Positions 7,354 to 8,268 of a DNA stretch of 8,268 bases are shown piece by piece. The stretch's first letter is position 1, and each line of letters opens with the position of its first letter. Both the position numbers and the translations under genes were made by a program. Source of the DNA: a bacterium (GTDB lineage: Bacteria > UBA3054); the NCBI GenBank assembly GCA_017538635.1, contig JAFYIM010000522.1, positions 1 through 8,268 of the forward strand. Direction: 5' to 3'. The notes under the pieces were generated by a model that did not search any database, was not told the DNA's origin, and saw only the letters and a list, made by a program, of their open reading frames with translations.

Positions 7354-7749
7354 ATGGCTCTCTCAGCAACAGCAACTTATCAGGGCGACCTGAAATGCAC
7401 CGCCAAACTGGCCGGTTCCGAAACCTCCATCGCTACCGACGCCAAAGGGACTCCCGGCGTCTTTTCCCCGACGGACGTCCTCTCCGCCGCTCTTGCGACC
7501 TGCACCGCCAGCATGATAGGCTTCGTGGCCGCTCAGCAGAAGATCGACATGACCGGTCTTTCGGTGGAAGTCGATAAGGAGATGCAGCAGTCTCCCGCTT
7601 CCGTTAAGACTTTCAAAGTGAAAGTGACTTTCCCCAAGATCGCTTTGGAAGATTCCATGAAGAAAAGACTGGAAGGCGCTGCCAAAGCCTGCCCTGTGAA
7701 GAACAGTCTTAATCCCAGTATCGAAGTTACGACCGAGTTTGTCTACTAA
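7354..7749 (+). CDS. OsmC family protein (peroxiredoxin-like, YhfA/OsmC type)
   Basis: This 131-residue protein has the length and layout of small OsmC-family proteins. The N-terminal beta part (residues 5-35) leads to SPTDVLSAALATC, which holds the first reactive cysteine, Cys50, at the start of the central helix. The second family cysteine is Cys113 in KACPVKNSL. In characterised OsmC and Ohr proteins this cysteine pair reduces organic hydroperoxides using a dithiol donor, in the cytoplasm. There is no signal peptide. Asp41 stands where Glu is common in the helix motif, which fits the broader OsmC-like group more than strict OsmC or Ohr. The gene starts 15 bases after the protease gene and is probably co-transcribed with it, but nothing in the sequence ties its function to the surface proteins. 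Family assignment is firm; the exact substrate is open. Confidence 0.92.
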   Translation: MALSATATYQGDLKCTAKLAGSETSIATDAKGTPGVFSPTDVLSAALATCTASMIGFVAAQQKIDMTGLSVEVDKEMQQSPASVKTFKVKVTFPKIALEDSMKKRLEGAAKACPVKNSLNPSIEVTTEFVY

Positions 7750-8239
7750 GCTAACAGACCGTTTGGATGTCCTGCGCCCGCTTTCTGCGGGCGCAGCGCT
7801 TTTCCTTCTTGTCCTCGTCCAGTTCGTGTGCCGTCTTCAGTACGGTCCGGGCGGAGCGTTGGCGGACGCGGATAGCGCGAAGTTCGTCCGCCTCGCCATA
7901 GAGGGCGGCTCTCCCCATACGCCGCTCTTCCCTTTGTACACGTTATTGCTGCGCGCCTTTTCGCATCTAAAATTCCTTTATGAACCGGGAGCGAATTTGG
8001 CACTGCTTTCAGCACTGTTCGTCTCCTTGGGAATGGTGTTCCTCTGGGACGCTCTGAGCCGCCGCTTCAAGGACCGCTTCTTCACGTTCTTTGCGGTTCT
8101 GGCGGTGAGCTTTTTGCCTTACATCGTGACGGCCGCCACGGAAGTGACGCCCGTATCGCTGTCTTTTTGCCTTTTCTTTTTCTCCTACTCAGTCATCGCG
8201 AATGATTTGGTTCCGCTGCCTTTAAAACTCATCCCCTGA
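7739..8239 (+). CDS. N-terminal part of a DUF2723-like integral membrane protein, interrupted by an in-frame TGA
   Basis: The frame gives 166 residues up to a TGA at 8237-8239. The pattern resembles the DUF2723 family (protein O-mannosyltransferase-like, GT-C fold membrane proteins): a first membrane helix at about 17-33, then a loop with an acidic Asp-Ser pair (Asp45-Ser46) and SPHTPLFPLYTLLLRAF at 58-74, then NLALLSALF and helices at about 84-105, 113-131 and 138-155, with ATEV at 133-136. Family members are several hundred residues long, so this is only the beginning. The sequence after the TGA continues in the same frame as GLLAFHDHL, which resembles the next conserved helix of the family. 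The gene may therefore be a pseudogene, be affected by a base error, or be read through. The start is uncertain: TTG at 7739 overlaps the OsmC gene by 11 bases, and TTG at 7763 is the alternative. Neither has a clear ribosome binding site. Confidence 0.65.
   Translation: MSTKLTDRLDVLRPLSAGAALFLLVLVQFVCRLQYGPGGALADADSAKFVRLAIEGGSPHTPLFPLYTLLLRAFSHLKFLYEPGANLALLSALFVSLGMVFLWDALSRRFKDRFFTFFAVLAVSFLPYIVTAATEVTPVSLSFCLFFFSYSVIANDLVPLPLKLIP
7772..7803 (+). terminator. GC-rich hairpin with a short T run just after the OsmC gene (possible terminator or attenuator)
   Basis: CTGCGCCCGC (7772-7781) and GCGGGCGCAG (7787-7796) form a perfect 10-base-pair stem with a 5-base loop TTTCT. A CGC and then TTTT (7800-7803) follow. 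It starts 22 bases after the OsmC stop codon, where a transcription terminator would be expected, but it also lies in the first codons of the membrane protein gene. The T run is short and offset by three bases, so termination may be partial. Confidence 0.45.
8237..8239 (+). other. In-frame TGA inside the DUF2723-like reading frame
   Basis: The codon follows LPLKLIP and precedes GLLAFHDHL in the same frame, which stays open to the window end (8268). The four complete stop codons elsewhere in the window are all TAA, and tryptophan is encoded by TGG throughout, so a general recoding of TGA is not suggested. A nonsense mutation or base-calling error is the simplest reading. Confidence 0.55.
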
Positions 8240-8268
8240 GGGCTTCTTGCATTTCACGATCATCTGGC

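Overview
This 8268-base window holds five genes, all on the + strand and packed tightly: a 13-base overlap, a 22-base gap, a 15-base gap and an apparent 11-base overlap. It looks like one transcription unit and is cut at both ends. The organism is most likely a Gram-negative bacterium of the Planctomycetota-Verrucomicrobiota-Kiritimatiellota-Lentisphaerota (PVC) group. I infer this from two large surface proteins that end in a PEP-CTERM-like sorting signal (Pro-Glu-Pro, hydrophobic stretch, basic tail), from a 'LLHESFNYPIGSGL' lectin-like domain start of a kind common in PVC secreted proteins, and from a gene resembling the DUF2723 membrane glycosyltransferase family. The assignment is family-based and not proven.

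Layout. (1) Bases 1-1503: the last 500 residues of a large surface protein whose start lies before the window. (2) 1491-2660: a predicted secreted alpha/beta-hydrolase of the HSL type, overlapping the first gene. (3) 2683-7338: a 1551-residue secreted zinc metalloprotease of the metzincin clan with a long tail of beta-sandwich domains and a PEP-CTERM-like end. (4) 7354-7749: an OsmC-type peroxiredoxin-like protein. (5) 7739-8239 and probably on to the window edge: the start of a DUF2723-like integral membrane protein, interrupted by an in-frame TGA 30 bases before the window ends. No gene-free stretch exceeds 25 bases, apart from the last 29 bases, which are probably the continuation of gene 5. 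I see no tRNA, rRNA, CRISPR array, insertion sequence or attachment site.

The main observation is that genes 1 and 3 are paralogues. The 500 residues left of gene 1 align colinearly with the last 503 residues of gene 3, from the very first base of the window to the sorting signal, with a net length difference of one residue up to the Thr-Pro-Glu-Pro motif. Gene 1 is therefore likely the tail of a second giant exported protein, perhaps also a protease, and the esterase sits between the two copies. A plausible joint role is a set of exported, envelope-anchored hydrolases acting on host or environmental glycoproteins, proteins and esters, with a membrane glycosyltransferase-like protein nearby. 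That joint role is inference. The OsmC gene has no evident functional link and may simply share the transcript.
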